A DNA stretch of 64,000 nt from Aequorivita todarodis (GCF_028561335.1 NZ_JAQQTG010000015.1:3433-67432); one strand, 5' to 3'; counted from the stretch's first letter, positions 6,975 to 16,100 are shown. Program-made: numbers and translations. Notes: generated by a model not told the origin, from the sequence alone.

Positions 6975-9425
6975 GTGTACTTCATAGACGCCATTCTCCC
7001 AATTCCCTTAAAGCAGACCTTCACCTATAGCGTTAACAGGGACGAAGCTGCCTTTCTGAAACCGGGAATGCGCGTGGCGATTCCCTTTGGAAAATCAAAG
7101 GTTTATACGGGCATTGTCTATCAAGTCCACGATCAACCCCCGGTGGGTTACGAAACCAAATCCATTGACCATATTTTGGATGAAGAGCCGATAATCACAA
7201 GCTTCCAACTGAAGCATTGGGAATGGTTGGCCACGTACTATATGTGTTCCTTGGGCGAAGTAATAAAAGCGGCCTTGCCGAGCGCATTTTTGCTGGAAAG
7301 CGAAACAATAATAAAACTTTCCACGGAAAAGGATTGGGATGAAAAGTCGTTGACCGATGAAGAATTTTTGGTCTTTGAAGCCTTGCAGCATCAGTCGTCC
7401 CTCCATATAAATGACGTGCGTTCCATTCTCGATAAAAGGAACGTTGTTTCGGTAATAAAAAAACTGTTCGAAAAAGGAATTGTTGAAGTTGAAGAGACGG
7501 TTTACGAACAATATACGCCAAAACTGAAGCGCTACATAAAGCTTTCGCAGCAATACACTTCCGAAGAAAAACTCCGAGACCTTTTGGATTCGTTGAATCG
7601 GGCTCCAAAGCAGCGCGAAGTTTTGATGAATCTTTTTATGCTGAACAGCCAAACCAAAAAGCCCATCGGTTCCATAGCACTTCAAAAGAAAAGCGAAGCC
7701 TCTGCGGCAACTTTGAAGTCGCTTATCGATAAAGGTGTTTTGGAGGAATATTACATTCAGCACGACCGGGTGGAATTTTCCGGCGAAGCTTCCTCAGCAA
7801 TAAAAACGTTGAACGAACCGCAAGCTAAAGCTTATGAAGAAATAAAAACTTCCTTCGCCACTAATAACGTGGTCTTGCTCCATGGCGTTACTTCCAGCGG
7901 AAAAACCGAGATCTACGTCCGGCTCATCGAAAAAATGCTCGCTTCCGGAAAGCAGGTTTTATATATGCTTCCCGAAATTGCCCTGACCACCCAATTGATT
8001 GCGCGTCTTCAAAAATATTTCGGGGAAAATATTTCGGTCTATCACTCAAAGTTTTCGGTAAACGAACGGGTTGAGGTGTGGAACAACGTACTTGCCGAAA
8101 AACCGAAAGCCCAGCTGGTCATTGGGGCGCGCTCCTCGTTATTTCTTCCTTTTAAAAATTTGGGATTCATTATTGTTGACGAAGAGCACGAACCATCCTT
8201 TAAACAATACAGCCCGGCGCCACGCTACCATGCCCGCGACAGCGCCATTGTCTTGGCCCATCTTCACAAAGCGAAATTATTGATGGGCTCGGCAACACCT
8301 TCACTGGAAAGTTATCACAATGCAAAATCTGGAAAGTTTGGATTGGCAACATTGAAAAAACGCTTCGGAGATGTATTGATGCCAGAAATTGAATTGGTTG
8401 ATATAAAGGAAAAAAATCGTAAAAAACAGATGAAAGGGCATTTCAGCGATAGGCTTTTGGAAGAAATGCACGAAGTTTTAAAAAATGGCGAGCAAATAAT
8501 TCTTTTTCAAAACAGAAGGGGTTTTTCGCCCGTTGTGGAGTGTACCACCTGCGGCGTTTCGCCACAGTGCCCAAACTGCGACGTTAGCCTAACCTTCCAT
8601 CAACATAAAAACCAGTTGCGCTGCCACTATTGCGGCTACCACATGGCTATGATGCAAAGTTGCATAGCCTGTGGCAGTGAAACCTTGGACACCAAAGGTT
8701 TTGGAACCGAACAGATAGAAACGGAATTGAAAACCTTGTTTCCAAACCATAAAGTCGCGCGGATGGATCAAGATACCACTAAAGGAAAGCATTCCTATTC
8801 AAAATTGATCGAGGCTCTGGAAAACGAGGAAATCGATATTTTGGTGGGCACGCAAATGCTGGCCAAGGGTTTGGATTTCAGAAACATAAGTTTGGTGGGC
8901 GTGATGAACGCCGACAATCTTTTGAATTTCCCCGATTTTCGGGCGCACGAACGCAGTTTTCAATTGTTGCAACAAGTGGCGGGCAGGGCAGGGCGCACCC
9001 AAAAGCGCGGCAAGGTTTTGATACAGACATATAATCCGTACCATCAAATTTTAAAGCAGGTTAGCGTAAACGATTATGAAGGAATGTATAAGGAACAGTT
9101 GGAAGAACGCTACAATTATAAATACCCGCCTTTTTATAGGACCATAAAGATTGTTTTTAAGGATAAAAATTTGACGCGTGTTCAAAAGGCGTCAACGTGG
9201 TTTGGGCAATCGCTGGAAATTCGGTTCAAGGAAAATATTTTGGGGCCTGAGCCACCGCCAATTGGTCGCATTAAGAACAAATACATAATAAATCTTCTCG
9301 TTAAAATCCCAAAGAAGCAATCGTTGGAAAAAACGAAGAAATACATAGAAAACGTACAGCGCAGTTTCAATTCCATCAAGGAATTTTCAAGCGTTCGCGT
9401 AACTATAGATGTAGATAATTATTAA
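6975..9425 (+). CDS. priA: Primosomal protein N' (replication restart helicase PriA)
   Basis: The product has 816 residues and starts with GTG at 6975. The N-terminal DNA-binding domain reads YFIDAILPIPLKQTFTYSV; the helicase core has Walker A as LLHGVTSSGKTEIYV, DEEH as IIVDEEHEPSFKQ, motif III as LLMGSATPSLESY, and motifs V-VI as ILVGTQMLAKGLDF and QQVAGRAGR. Between them lie the paired zinc-binding cysteine clusters (VVECTTCGVSPQCPNCDVSL and LRCHYCGYH...CIACGS). PriA reloads the replisome at stalled forks. It converges with the LytTR regulator, overlapping by 4 bp. Confidence 0.97.
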   Translation: MYFIDAILPIPLKQTFTYSVNRDEAAFLKPGMRVAIPFGKSKVYTGIVYQVHDQPPVGYETKSIDHILDEEPIITSFQLKHWEWLATYYMCSLGEVIKAALPSAFLLESETIIKLSTEKDWDEKSLTDEEFLVFEALQHQSSLHINDVRSILDKRNVVSVIKKLFEKGIVEVEETVYEQYTPKLKRYIKLSQQYTSEEKLRDLLDSLNRAPKQREVLMNLFMLNSQTKKPIGSIALQKKSEASAATLKSLIDKGVLEEYYIQHDRVEFSGEASSAIKTLNEPQAKAYEEIKTSFATNNVVLLHGVTSSGKTEIYVRLIEKMLASGKQVLYMLPEIALTTQLIARLQKYFGENISVYHSKFSVNERVEVWNNVLAEKPKAQLVIGARSSLFLPFKNLGFIIVDEEHEPSFKQYSPAPRYHARDSAIVLAHLHKAKLLMGSATPSLESYHNAKSGKFGLATLKKRFGDVLMPEIELVDIKEKNRKKQMKGHFSDRLLEEMHEVLKNGEQIILFQNRRGFSPVVECTTCGVSPQCPNCDVSLTFHQHKNQLRCHYCGYHMAMMQSCIACGSETLDTKGFGTEQIETELKTLFPNHKVARMDQDTTKGKHSYSKLIEALENEEIDILVGTQMLAKGLDFRNISLVGVMNADNLLNFPDFRAHERSFQLLQQVAGRAGRTQKRGKVLIQTYNPYHQILKQVSVNDYEGMYKEQLEERYNYKYPPFYRTIKIVFKDKNLTRVQKASTWFGQSLEIRFKENILGPEPPPIGRIKNKYIINLLVKIPKKQSLEKTKKYIENVQRSFNSIKEFSSVRVTIDVDNY

Positions 9426-10135
9426 GCGTTCTGGGTGGCTGCCAGTGCTTCAACAAGATCGGCTTTTCTGTTCCGGCTCAAAGGCAGTTTGTCTTTGTCC
9501 AGTTCAATGGTCTTGCTGTTGTAGCGTTGCACCTTGTCTAAATTCACAATGTAGGATTTGTGGATCCGCAAAAAACGATCGCTCGGCAATAGCGCCTGAA
9601 ACGCTTTCATGGTTGAAAGCACCACAAGTGAGTCGAACTCGGTAACCAATTTTACGTAATCTCCCAACGCTTCAATATAACGCAATTCGTTCAAAAACAC
9701 CTTTCTTTTCTTTAGGTTGCTTTTCACGAAGATAAAATCTTCATCGTCAAAGCCTTCTTCATTTTTTAGCTTGTAATTGTTGATGGCTTTGTGAACGGCA
9801 TTTAAGAAGCGATCTTTGGCGATGGGTTTCCGAAGATAATCTACCGCATCATAATCAAATGCTTTAAAGGCGTACTTGGTTTTTCCGGTAACAAAAATAA
9901 CTTGGGGCTTCTTTTGAATATCGTCCAAGAGATCAAATCCAGAGAGAATGGGCATTTCTATATCCAAAAAAACAAGGTCAATCTCAGTAGAAGCGAGGCC
10001 CATTTTTGCTTCCACGGCATTTTTGTATTCCCCAACAAGTTTAAGGGATGGGTGCATTTGAATAAGCTTCACTATGGAAAGCCGTTGCAGTGTAGAATCA
10101 TCTACAATTGCACATTTAAGTATTGTTTTCTCCAC
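9422..10135 (-). CDS. LytTR-family response regulator
   Basis: The product has 237 residues. Residues about 8-120 form a receiver domain with the acidic pair in AIVDDSTLQR, the phosphorylatable Asp in IDLVFLDIEMPILSG and the conserved Lys in DYLRKPIAKDRF. Residues about 140-235 form a LytTR DNA-binding domain (FIFVKSNLKKRKVFLNELRY, IEALGDYVKL, FLRIHKSYIVNLDKV). Such regulators usually pair with a membrane histidine kinase, but none is adjacent. The 3' ends of this gene and priA overlap by 4 bp. Confidence 0.93.
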   Translation of the reverse strand: MEKTILKCAIVDDSTLQRLSIVKLIQMHPSLKLVGEYKNAVEAKMGLASTEIDLVFLDIEMPILSGFDLLDDIQKKPQVIFVTGKTKYAFKAFDYDAVDYLRKPIAKDRFLNAVHKAINNYKLKNEEGFDDEDFIFVKSNLKKRKVFLNELRYIEALGDYVKLVTEFDSLVVLSTMKAFQALLPSDRFLRIHKSYIVNLDKVQRYNSKTIELDKDKLPLSRNRKADLVEALAATQNA

Positions 10136-10262
10136 AATAGTAGGTTTTGCTTAAGGCAATAATATGCAAATAATCGATGAAATGCAACTTTTTTTGACTT
10201 TAGTCGAAAAAAATATACACTTTGTCTAAAACCACTAAATCTAAATACAATTTAAGATTTGG

Positions 10263-10293
10263 TTTGAAAATAATAAATAAAATAGTATTTTTG
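10263..10293 (+). promoter_or_regulatory. Bacteroidota-type promoter of the rpsF operon
   Basis: TTTG at 10263-10266 and TATTTTTG at 10286-10293, separated by 19 bp, match the TTTG/TAnnTTTG consensus of the Bacteroidota housekeeping sigma factor. A short hairpin (TTGGC-AGAAG-GCCAA, near 10302-10316) follows in the leader. Confidence 0.75.
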
Positions 10294-10347
10294 CACCCTC
10301 TTTGGCAGAAGGCCAAGGATTTAATCATTAATTTTAATAGATTTTTT

Positions 10348-10686
10348 ATGAATCATTACGAAACTGTTTTCATCTTAAATCCCGTTTTATCTGAAGACCA
10401 GATAAAGGAAACAGTAAAGAAATACGAAGATCTTCTTGTTTCTAAAGGTGCTAAGATGATATCCAAGGAAAATTGGGGCTTGAAAAAACTTGCTTACCCA
10501 ATCCAGAACAAAAAAAGTGGTTTTTATCACCTTTTTGAGTACACCGTTGATGGCGAAGTAGTACACGAACTAGAAACTGAATTTAAAAGGGACGAGCGTT
10601 TTATGCGCTACCTTTCAGTAAGCCTTGACAAGCACGCAATTGCTTGGGCAGAAAAAAGAAGAAACCGCGATAAAAAATCAGCATAA
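10348..10686 (+). CDS. rpsF: 30S ribosomal protein S6
   Basis: From the ATG at 10348 the product is 112 residues and begins MNHYETVFILNPVLSEDQ, the classical S6 start; an upstream in-frame ATG at 10222 lies before the promoter and is not credible. The body WGLKKLAYPIQNKKSGFYHL and the RDERFMRYL motif match the family. S6 binds S18 and 16S rRNA in the platform of the 30S subunit. First gene of the rpsF-rpsR-rplI operon, 3 bp before rpsR. Confidence 0.97.
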   Translation: MNHYETVFILNPVLSEDQIKETVKKYEDLLVSKGAKMISKENWGLKKLAYPIQNKKSGFYHLFEYTVDGEVVHELETEFKRDERFMRYLSVSLDKHAIAWAEKRRNRDKKSA

Positions 10687-10689
10687 GTT

Positions 10690-10986
10690 ATGGCCACACT
10701 ACAACAACAAGCAAAAGGAAAAAAAGACGGAGAGATCAGATATCTTACCCCGCTCAACATAGAGACCAACAAGACCAAGAAATACTGTATGTTCAAAAGG
10801 TCCGGTATTAAATATGTTGATTATAAAGATCCGGATTTCTTATTGAGATTCGTAAACGAGCAAGGCAAAATCCTTCCGAGAAGACTTACCGGAACTTCTT
10901 TGAAGTACCAACGCAAAGTGGCAGTTGCCGTTAAGAGAGCTCGCCATTTGGCACTTATGCCTTACGTAGCCGATTTATTAAAATAA
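10690..10986 (+). CDS. rpsR: 30S ribosomal protein S18
   Basis: The product has 98 residues. [40 protein letters not shown] and [13 protein letters not shown] are the diagnostic S18 blocks. S18 forms a heterodimer with S6 on the 30S platform, and the gene order S6-S18-L9 is conserved widely in bacteria. Confidence 0.97.
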   Translation: MATLQQQAKGKKDGEIRYLTPLNIETNKTKKYCMFKRSGIKYVDYKDPDFLLRFVNEQGKILPRRLTGTSLKYQRKVAVAVKRARHLALMPYVADLLK

Positions 10987-11002
10987 AAAACCAGAAAGCA
11001 GT

Positions 11003-11548
11003 ATGGAACTTATATTAAAGAAAGACGTAGAAAATCTGGGATTTGCAGATGATCTTGTAAACGTGAAAAACGGTTACGGAAGAAACTTTTTAATTCCACA
11101 AGGGCACGCAGTACTTGCAACCCCTTCGGCTAAAAAAGTATTGGCTGAAACGTTGAAGCAACGCGCCTTCAAAGAAAAGAAAGTAGTTGACGAAGCTAAA
11201 AAACAAGCTGAAAAACTAAATGGACTTGAAATTAAAATTACCGCCAAGACAGGCGAAGGTGATAAATTATTTGGTTCAGTAACTAACGGCGATCTTGCTG
11301 AAGCCCTTGAAAAAGAAGGTGTTTCCATCGAGAAAAAATACATTGCCGTTGCGGGCGGAACTGTTAAGCGTACCGGTCAATACGATGCCACCATCCGTTT
11401 CCACAGAGATGTTGTGAGCACCCTGACATTTGATGTAATTGCCGAAGCCAAGCCAGAGGTTAAAAAACCTAAGGCAGAAGCTAAGCCAGAGCCACAACCG
11501 GAAGTTTCAGCGGAAGTTAAACCGGAAGACAATTCCGAAGAAAACTAA
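11003..11548 (+). CDS. rplI: 50S ribosomal protein L9
   Basis: The product has 181 residues. The N-terminal MELILKKDVENLGFADDLVN and NGYGRNFLIPQGHAVLAT are the L9 signature. The C-terminal domain is normal up to about residue 150 and is followed by a low-complexity Lys/Glu/Pro tail (AEAKPEVKKPKAEAKPEPQP), an extension common in this phylum. L9 binds domain V of 23S rRNA near the base of L1. A terminator follows 20 bp downstream. Confidence 0.97.
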   Translation: MELILKKDVENLGFADDLVNVKNGYGRNFLIPQGHAVLATPSAKKVLAETLKQRAFKEKKVVDEAKKQAEKLNGLEIKITAKTGEGDKLFGSVTNGDLAEALEKEGVSIEKKYIAVAGGTVKRTGQYDATIRFHRDVVSTLTFDVIAEAKPEVKKPKAEAKPEPQPEVSAEVKPEDNSEEN

Positions 11549-11568
11549 AATATACGATTGATTTCTAT

Positions 11569-11600
11569 AAAACCTTTCCCGTTCTCGGGGAAGGTTTTTT
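11569..11600 (+). terminator. Rho-independent terminator of the rpsF-rpsR-rplI operon
   Basis: AAAACCTTTCCC, a short loop, then a complementary GGGGAAGGTTTTTT with a T run. Confidence 0.92.
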
Positions 11601-11652
11601 ATTTGGAAAAAACTTTCACTATAAAATAGATAACGGATAATAGATAACGGAT

Positions 11653-12126
11653 ATGAAATACGCCAGGTTGACAAAGGAACAGTTTGAGGAACTGCACCAA
11701 GAATTTATAAATTTTCTTGCCACACAGTCCATCACCGCTGATGAGTGGAGAAAGCTGAAGGCCGAGAAACCCGAAGTAGCTGAACAGGAATTGGATGTTT
11801 TTAGCGACTTAATCTGGGAAGGCGTTTTAAGCAAGGTGAAGTATTTGGAACACATTTCGCCCAACCAATTGATGCTTTTCCACATTACGGAGGCATTCAT
11901 AGAATTGATCGCTATAAAAATAGAAGATGGGAATATAGATATTACAACGGAATACGGCTACAAATGGCTTCAGCAAAACCTGCACGATGATGCGGTGAAT
12001 CTTTATACTTCAACTAAAGCAATAAAGGACGATCGGAACAAGGATGTTTTTGTGTTGATCCAGCAGGGTTCTGTTATAACGAAAGGAGAACTTTACAATT
12101 ATTTTAGTGAACTACTAAAAGAATAA
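11653..12126 (+). CDS. DUF6495-family protein
   Basis: The product has 157 residues, soluble, with no signal or membrane helix. It begins MKYARLTKEQFEELHQEFIN and has YLEHISPNQLMLFHI and LVQLIAI-like segments in its middle; this composition fits the Bacteroidota DUF6495 family. Function is unknown. It stands alone between the L9 terminator and a convergent ABC permease, with a heptamer-rich inverted repeat in between. Confidence 0.7.
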   Translation: MKYARLTKEQFEELHQEFINFLATQSITADEWRKLKAEKPEVAEQELDVFSDLIWEGVLSKVKYLEHISPNQLMLFHITEAFIELIAIKIEDGNIDITTEYGYKWLQQNLHDDAVNLYTSTKAIKDDRNKDVFVLIQQGSVITKGELYNYFSELLKE

Positions 12127-12149
12127 ATTTGCGCAAGCGCCAAATTTCG

Positions 12150-12212
12150 TAAGCACCAAATTCCAAATTCCAATTGAATTCAACTTTGTGATTTGGAATT
12201 TGTGATTTGGAA
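12150..12212. repeat. CCAAATT heptamer inverted repeat between convergent genes
   Basis: The left arm has CCAAATT units (ACCAAATTCCAAATTCCAA) and the right arm has two copies of GATTTGGAATTTGT-like text, so the two halves can pair. It sits between the stops of the DUF6495 gene and the ABC permease gene and may work as a two-way terminator, although it lacks a GC-rich stem. Confidence 0.6.
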
Positions 12213-12218
12213 TTCCCC

Positions 12219-13460
12219 CTATTCGTATCTCAAACTTTCAATAGGATCCAGTCCGGCTGCTTTCGAGGCGGGATAAGAACCTGCAATCACGGCAACGATA
12301 AACGTAATAATTGTCGCCCAAATCATGGCCGCCCATGGCAGCGAAAAATCAAATTCGAAGATTTTGGCAAAAGCAAATCCGGTCAGCACTCCCAGAATAA
12401 TACCCAAAATACTTCCAAACTGACCGATCACAATGGTTTCCATAAAAAATTGGGTGGAAATCGTGGAACGCTTCGCGCCCAAAGCTTTGCGAACGCCAAT
12501 TTCACGGGTGCGTTCCGTTACCGAAACCAGCATGATGTTCATCAACGCAATGGAAGAGCCGAGAATGGTAATAATACTAATGATCCAAGCTGCAATTTCC
12601 AGATATTGGGTAATGGAAGCGATCCGGTTTATCAAATCGTCGCTGCGCTCAATTCCGAAGTTATTTTCTTCCACGGGATTCAATCCGCGAATATTTCTAA
12701 AAGTAATGATGGCCTCATCCTGTGCGGCCTCCATCATTTGCTTGTCGTCCACTTTTATGCTTATGTTGTAGTTTATGTTTGGCTGTGTATAGATGCCACG
12801 GGCAACCTGTACGGGGATCAAGACCTTTAGATCTTGGTTGTTTCCAAAGGTTGAGCCTTTTGATTCCAGTAGGCCGATAACCTTGAACTTCACCCCGCGG
12901 ATGCTGATTGTTTTGTTGATTGGATCTTCATTTTTAAAAAGATTTTTTTCAAAATCAGAACCTATCAAACACACTTTATTGTTGTTTTGGATGTCGAAGA
13001 TGGTAAAATTTCTTCCCTTGTCAATTTCGGTTCCGGTATTTTCCAAATAATTTTCGTTCACGCCGTAAACCTGCACTTCGGGATCGGTTTTTTCAGCACC
13101 GTATTTTACTTCGGCAACAGAGGTTCCCTGAAAGGAGAGCGAAGTTTTGGTTGCGGGAAATTCATATTTGTCCAAAAATTCGCGAACGTTGTTGTAGCTG
13201 ATTATGGGGTTTATTTTTTCCCTTTCGCCACTTCTGTTTGTCTGGACGGTAAATTCGTATTGCTGGATATTGAAGGTATTGGCACCCATCGAGGCAAAAT
13301 TGCCCGAAATGGTATTTTCCAGTGCGGTAACGGCACTCAAAATTCCGACGAGCGCCCAAATGCCGATCCCAATAATAACAATGGTTAAAATGGTCCTTAA
13401 CAATTGGCTTTTGATGGAATCCAGTGCGATACGGACATTTTCCCAGAAAAGTGAAAACAT
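12219..13460 (-). CDS. MacB/FtsX-type ABC transporter permease
   Basis: The product has 413 residues. One membrane helix near the N-terminus (LRTILTIVIIGIGIWALVGI) precedes a large periplasmic MacB_PCD domain, then three helices in the last 130 residues with the FtsX signature SIALMNIMLVSVTERTREIG and VRKALGAKR. The end PASKAAGLDPIESLRYE is the standard MacB C-terminus. It is expected to work with a separate ATPase (not in the window) in export or mechanotransmission of a lipoprotein or peptide. Divergent from hisS. Confidence 0.93.
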   Translation of the reverse strand: MFSLFWENVRIALDSIKSQLLRTILTIVIIGIGIWALVGILSAVTALENTISGNFASMGANTFNIQQYEFTVQTNRSGEREKINPIISYNNVREFLDKYEFPATKTSLSFQGTSVAEVKYGAEKTDPEVQVYGVNENYLENTGTEIDKGRNFTIFDIQNNNKVCLIGSDFEKNLFKNEDPINKTISIRGVKFKVIGLLESKGSTFGNNQDLKVLIPVQVARGIYTQPNINYNISIKVDDKQMMEAAQDEAIITFRNIRGLNPVEENNFGIERSDDLINRIASITQYLEIAAWIISIITILGSSIALMNIMLVSVTERTREIGVRKALGAKRSTISTQFFMETIVIGQFGSILGIILGVLTGFAFAKIFEFDFSLPWAAMIWATIITFIVAVIAGSYPASKAAGLDPIESLRYE

Positions 13461-13594
13461 ATTTTTAGTTTGTGTTTCTCGTTAGACTGCAAACGCTGGA
13501 TAAAGTTACAGAATTCCTGCGAAGGCAAGAATCACACTCGCCCGTAATTAATTGTGGAAAACATCAATTTTATTTAAGATATTTGCTTTTTGAA

Positions 13595-13650
13595 GGTATG
13601 AGGTATGAGGTATGAGGTATGAGGTATGAGGTATGAGGTATGAGGTATGA
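13595..13650. repeat. Heptamer tandem array (GGTATGA)8
   Basis: Eight exact copies of GGTATGA lie between the ABC permease and hisS. The array has no sequence relation to the CAAATAC array at 3864 but has the same 7-bp period. Confidence 0.95.
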
Positions 13651-13685
13651 GGAAGTGGAGTTGTGTTAAATTTGCTACCCTCTAC

Positions 13686-13755
13686 CCACTCCACACTCCA
13701 CACTCCCCACTACTCACCACTCTAAAATCTAACGTCTAAAATCTAAAATCTATTT
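13686..13755. repeat. 7-bp-phased tract running into the hisS start codon
   Basis: Ten successive heptamers in one phase change gradually from ACACTCC-type units (13686-13720) to TCTAAAA-type units (13721-13755); the last unit, TCTATTT, ends on the first base of the hisS TTG start codon. It therefore forms the entire leader of hisS. Confidence 0.8.
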
Positions 13756-15122
13756 TGAAACCATCCATCCCAAAAGGTACCCGCGATTTCAGTCCTGAGG
13801 AAGTCGCGCGCCGCAATTATATTTTTGATATTATCAAGGAAACGTTTTCACTATATGGTTTTCAGCCTATTGAAACACCATCGTTTGAAAACAGCGAAAC
13901 CCTTATGGGTAAATACGGCGAAGAGGGCGATCGGTTGATTTTTAAGATTTTGAATAGTGGGGATTATTTGTCAAAAGTTGATGAAAAGTTATATTCCAAA
14001 AAAGACAGCAATAGTATAACTTCGAGTATTTCAGAAAAAGCCCTCCGTTACGACCTTACAGTTCCCTTTGCACGCTACGTTGTGCAACACCAAAACGAAA
14101 TAATCTTTCCCTTTAAGCGCTACCAGATACAACCCGTTTGGCGTGCAGATAGGCCACAGAAAGGGCGTTTTCGCGAATTCTATCAGTGCGATGCCGATGT
14201 TGTGGGTTCCACTTCGCTTTGGCAGGAAGTTGAATTTGTACAATTGTACGATGCCGTTTTTAGCAAACTCGGTTTAAAAGGCGTAACCCTAAAAATCAAC
14301 AATCGAAAAATACTGAGCGGCATTGCCGAGACCATTGGCGCGGAAGACAAACTGATAGATTTTACCGTGGCGCTGGACAAGCTCGATAAAATAGGGGAGG
14401 AAGGTGTGAAAAAAGAAATGCGCGAAAAAGGTATTTCGGAAGATGCTTTGCAAAAATTACAGCCATTGTTCTCGTTTAAAGGTGGTAATGAAGAAAAAAT
14501 AAATTCATTAAAGGAAATGCTCCACACCTCAGAAATTGGAATGAAAGGCGCGGAGGAATTGACCTTTATTACCGATACTATTGAAACACTTGGGCTGCAG
14601 ACAGCCTCACTGGAAATTGACGTTACGCTCGCCCGCGGCCTAAATTACTATACCGGGGCCATATTTGAGGTTTCTGCCCCGGCAAAGGTAAATATGGGCA
14701 GCATCGGCGGTGGCGGCAGGTATGATGACCTTACCGGTATTTTTGGATTAAGGAATATGAGCGGTGTGGGCATTTCCTTTGGATTGGACCGGATTTATTT
14801 GGTTTTGGAGGAACTCAATCTTTTCCCAGAAACGGTATCGGAAAACAGCAAAGCACTCTTTATAAATTTTGGTGAAAAGGAAGCTATGTACGCCATGAAG
14901 GCTATAAGCAAACTTCGCAGCGTTGGCATTAAAGCGGAATTATATCCTGACGCAACAAAGATGGGCAAACAGATGGGCTATGCCGATAAACGCGATATTC
15001 CTTTTACCGTATTGGCTGGCGAAATGGAAATGGAAGCGCAGTCATTTACGCTCAAAAACATGAAAAGTGGGGAACAATTCCAAATGGATTATTCAGAATT
15101 GCAGGCGTTTCTTAAAAGCTAG
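13755..15122 (+). CDS. hisS: Histidyl-tRNA synthetase
   Basis: The product has 455 residues. The start used is TTG at 13755, giving [20 protein letters not shown], the normal HisRS beginning. Class II motifs are present: [15 protein letters not shown], motif 2 [15 protein letters not shown], the histidine loop [14 protein letters not shown], and motif 3 [14 protein letters not shown]. The C-terminal anticodon-binding domain runs to FLKS. The enzyme charges tRNA-His. A TTG start preceded by a repeat tract could lower its translation. Confidence 0.96.
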   Translation: MKPSIPKGTRDFSPEEVARRNYIFDIIKETFSLYGFQPIETPSFENSETLMGKYGEEGDRLIFKILNSGDYLSKVDEKLYSKKDSNSITSSISEKALRYDLTVPFARYVVQHQNEIIFPFKRYQIQPVWRADRPQKGRFREFYQCDADVVGSTSLWQEVEFVQLYDAVFSKLGLKGVTLKINNRKILSGIAETIGAEDKLIDFTVALDKLDKIGEEGVKKEMREKGISEDALQKLQPLFSFKGGNEEKINSLKEMLHTSEIGMKGAEELTFITDTIETLGLQTASLEIDVTLARGLNYYTGAIFEVSAPAKVNMGSIGGGGRYDDLTGIFGLRNMSGVGISFGLDRIYLVLEELNLFPETVSENSKALFINFGEKEAMYAMKAISKLRSVGIKAELYPDATKMGKQMGYADKRDIPFTVLAGEMEMEAQSFTLKNMKSGEQFQMDYSELQAFLKS

Positions 15123-15136
15123 GAAAATTCCAATTT

Positions 15137-15280
15137 TTAGCTCAGGCTAATATTGGCGTTGTTTTCCGGAATCTCCGGTTTTGGCTTTTCCAGTAACTTT
15201 TTTTCAACCTCAAGCCTTGCCGCTTCAGAGAGCATCCCGGCAATGCGAAGTTTTGTCAAGATTTTCAATGTTTCATTCAT
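15137..15280 (-). CDS. 47-residue protein, last gene of an overlapping small-gene set
   Basis: The ATG at 15280 overlaps the TGA of the upstream membrane-protein gene (ATGA), a typical coupling. The product is 47 residues, amphipathic and charged (TLKILTKLRIAGMLSEAARL, then EVEKKLLEKPKPEIP), with no membrane segment. The coupling and the protein-like composition argue that it is real. I do not recognise it; a regulatory or accessory role for the membrane protein is a guess. Confidence 0.55.
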   Translation of the reverse strand: MNETLKILTKLRIAGMLSEAARLEVEKKLLEKPKPEIPENNANISLS

Positions 15281-15879
15281 TCATCCCCAATTTCGTTAAT
15301 AATCTTTTCATAGGAAATAACATAGTCAATCTGTTTTTCCTCTGAAACGTGTTTGCGGGGAGTTTCAAGAATTATAAAATCGAAAAGTTTTGATATTATT
15401 TTTTTAAGGCGTTGTTCGGTAGTCAGCACGGCCTTGTGCAAATAATGGGCGGCAAAAGTTAGTACTACGGAAAGTATGAACAATGAGATAAAATATACAG
15501 ATGTGGAAAAGTCTGTTATTGGCACAAAGGTATAGATCATAAAAAAGATTCCCACAAAAAGGAAGGAGTGGCTGATAAATTTAAAAAACACACTGAATTG
15601 GGATAATTGTCCAGCCACAAATTTCAATAATAGACCCGAACAAATAGCCATTAGCGGAAGGCTAAGGGAATACATAAAAGAGGACATAAATGCAAAACCA
15701 AATATGCCCTCTTTGTCATTAAGAAGATAAAAAATATGCAAGAACGGCGATAGAATCGCTACAATTGCGAGAAACGTTATGTAAAAACTTATCTTACTGC
15801 TATTCTTGATTGTCAAGAATCCCGTTACAGTTTCTGTCTCCTGGAGGGCAAACCTTGTGTTTCTCGATTTGTTGTTCAT
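15277..15879 (-). CDS. Four-helix membrane protein of unknown family
   Basis: From the ATG at 15879 the product has 200 residues with about four membrane helices (around residues 32-54, 60-85, 105-125 and 128-150) and a charged cytoplasmic C-terminus rich in Lys and Glu. The first 27 codons overlap the 3' end of the small lipoprotein gene in another frame, so the true start may be the in-frame TTG around residue 22, just before the first helix. It is coupled by ATGA to the 47-residue gene. I do not recognise the family. Confidence 0.65.
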   Translation of the reverse strand: MNNKSRNTRFALQETETVTGFLTIKNSSKISFYITFLAIVAILSPFLHIFYLLNDKEGIFGFAFMSSFMYSLSLPLMAICSGLLLKFVAGQLSQFSVFFKFISHSFLFVGIFFMIYTFVPITDFSTSVYFISLFILSVVLTFAAHYLHKAVLTTEQRLKKIISKLFDFIILETPRKHVSEEKQIDYVISYEKIINEIGDE

Positions 15880-15955
15880 CGCTAATTTGGTTTTCTGGGG
15901 TGCAACTTACTGCAACACCCGCTAGCATTAAAAATGCAAAAAAATAATTTTTCAT
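15800..15955 (-). CDS. 51-residue predicted lipoprotein overlapping the membrane-protein gene
   Basis: An ATG at 15955 opens a 51-residue frame with a lipoprotein signal (MKNYFFAFLMLAGVAVSC, lipid-carrying Cys at 18) and a short mature part with two more cysteines in KVCPPGDRNCNGILDNQE. The 3' half overlaps the start of the downstream membrane-protein frame by up to 80 bp. The intact signal peptide and lipobox favour a real gene. The mature part is so short that a structural or signalling role is possible; no family recognised. Confidence 0.55.
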   Translation of the reverse strand: MKNYFFAFLMLAGVAVSCTPENQISDEQQIEKHKVCPPGDRNCNGILDNQE

Positions 15956-16100
15956 AATATAGGTTTTTAAGGGTTAAGTGGTAAAAATAAACCTTTGTAA
16001 TACCTATATCAATATGTCTTTCAATAAGTTATTAACTCATTTTTAACAAAAGTAAGAATAATCGGGAAATTTGCAAGAAATTTTCGACTAAAGGAGAAAC

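Noticed and set aside
7095-7763. Long open frame antisense to priA (and similar long frames antisense to hisS, fmt, purB and carB)
   Set aside because: They mirror the codon structure of well-conserved genes on the other strand, have no coherent protein features and no own start context.
10222-10347. N-terminal extension of S6
   Set aside because: It would begin upstream of the consensus promoter, and the ATG at 10348 gives a standard S6 start.
13595-13755. CRISPR array
   Set aside because: Repeat unit is 7 bp with no spacers; no cas genes in the window.
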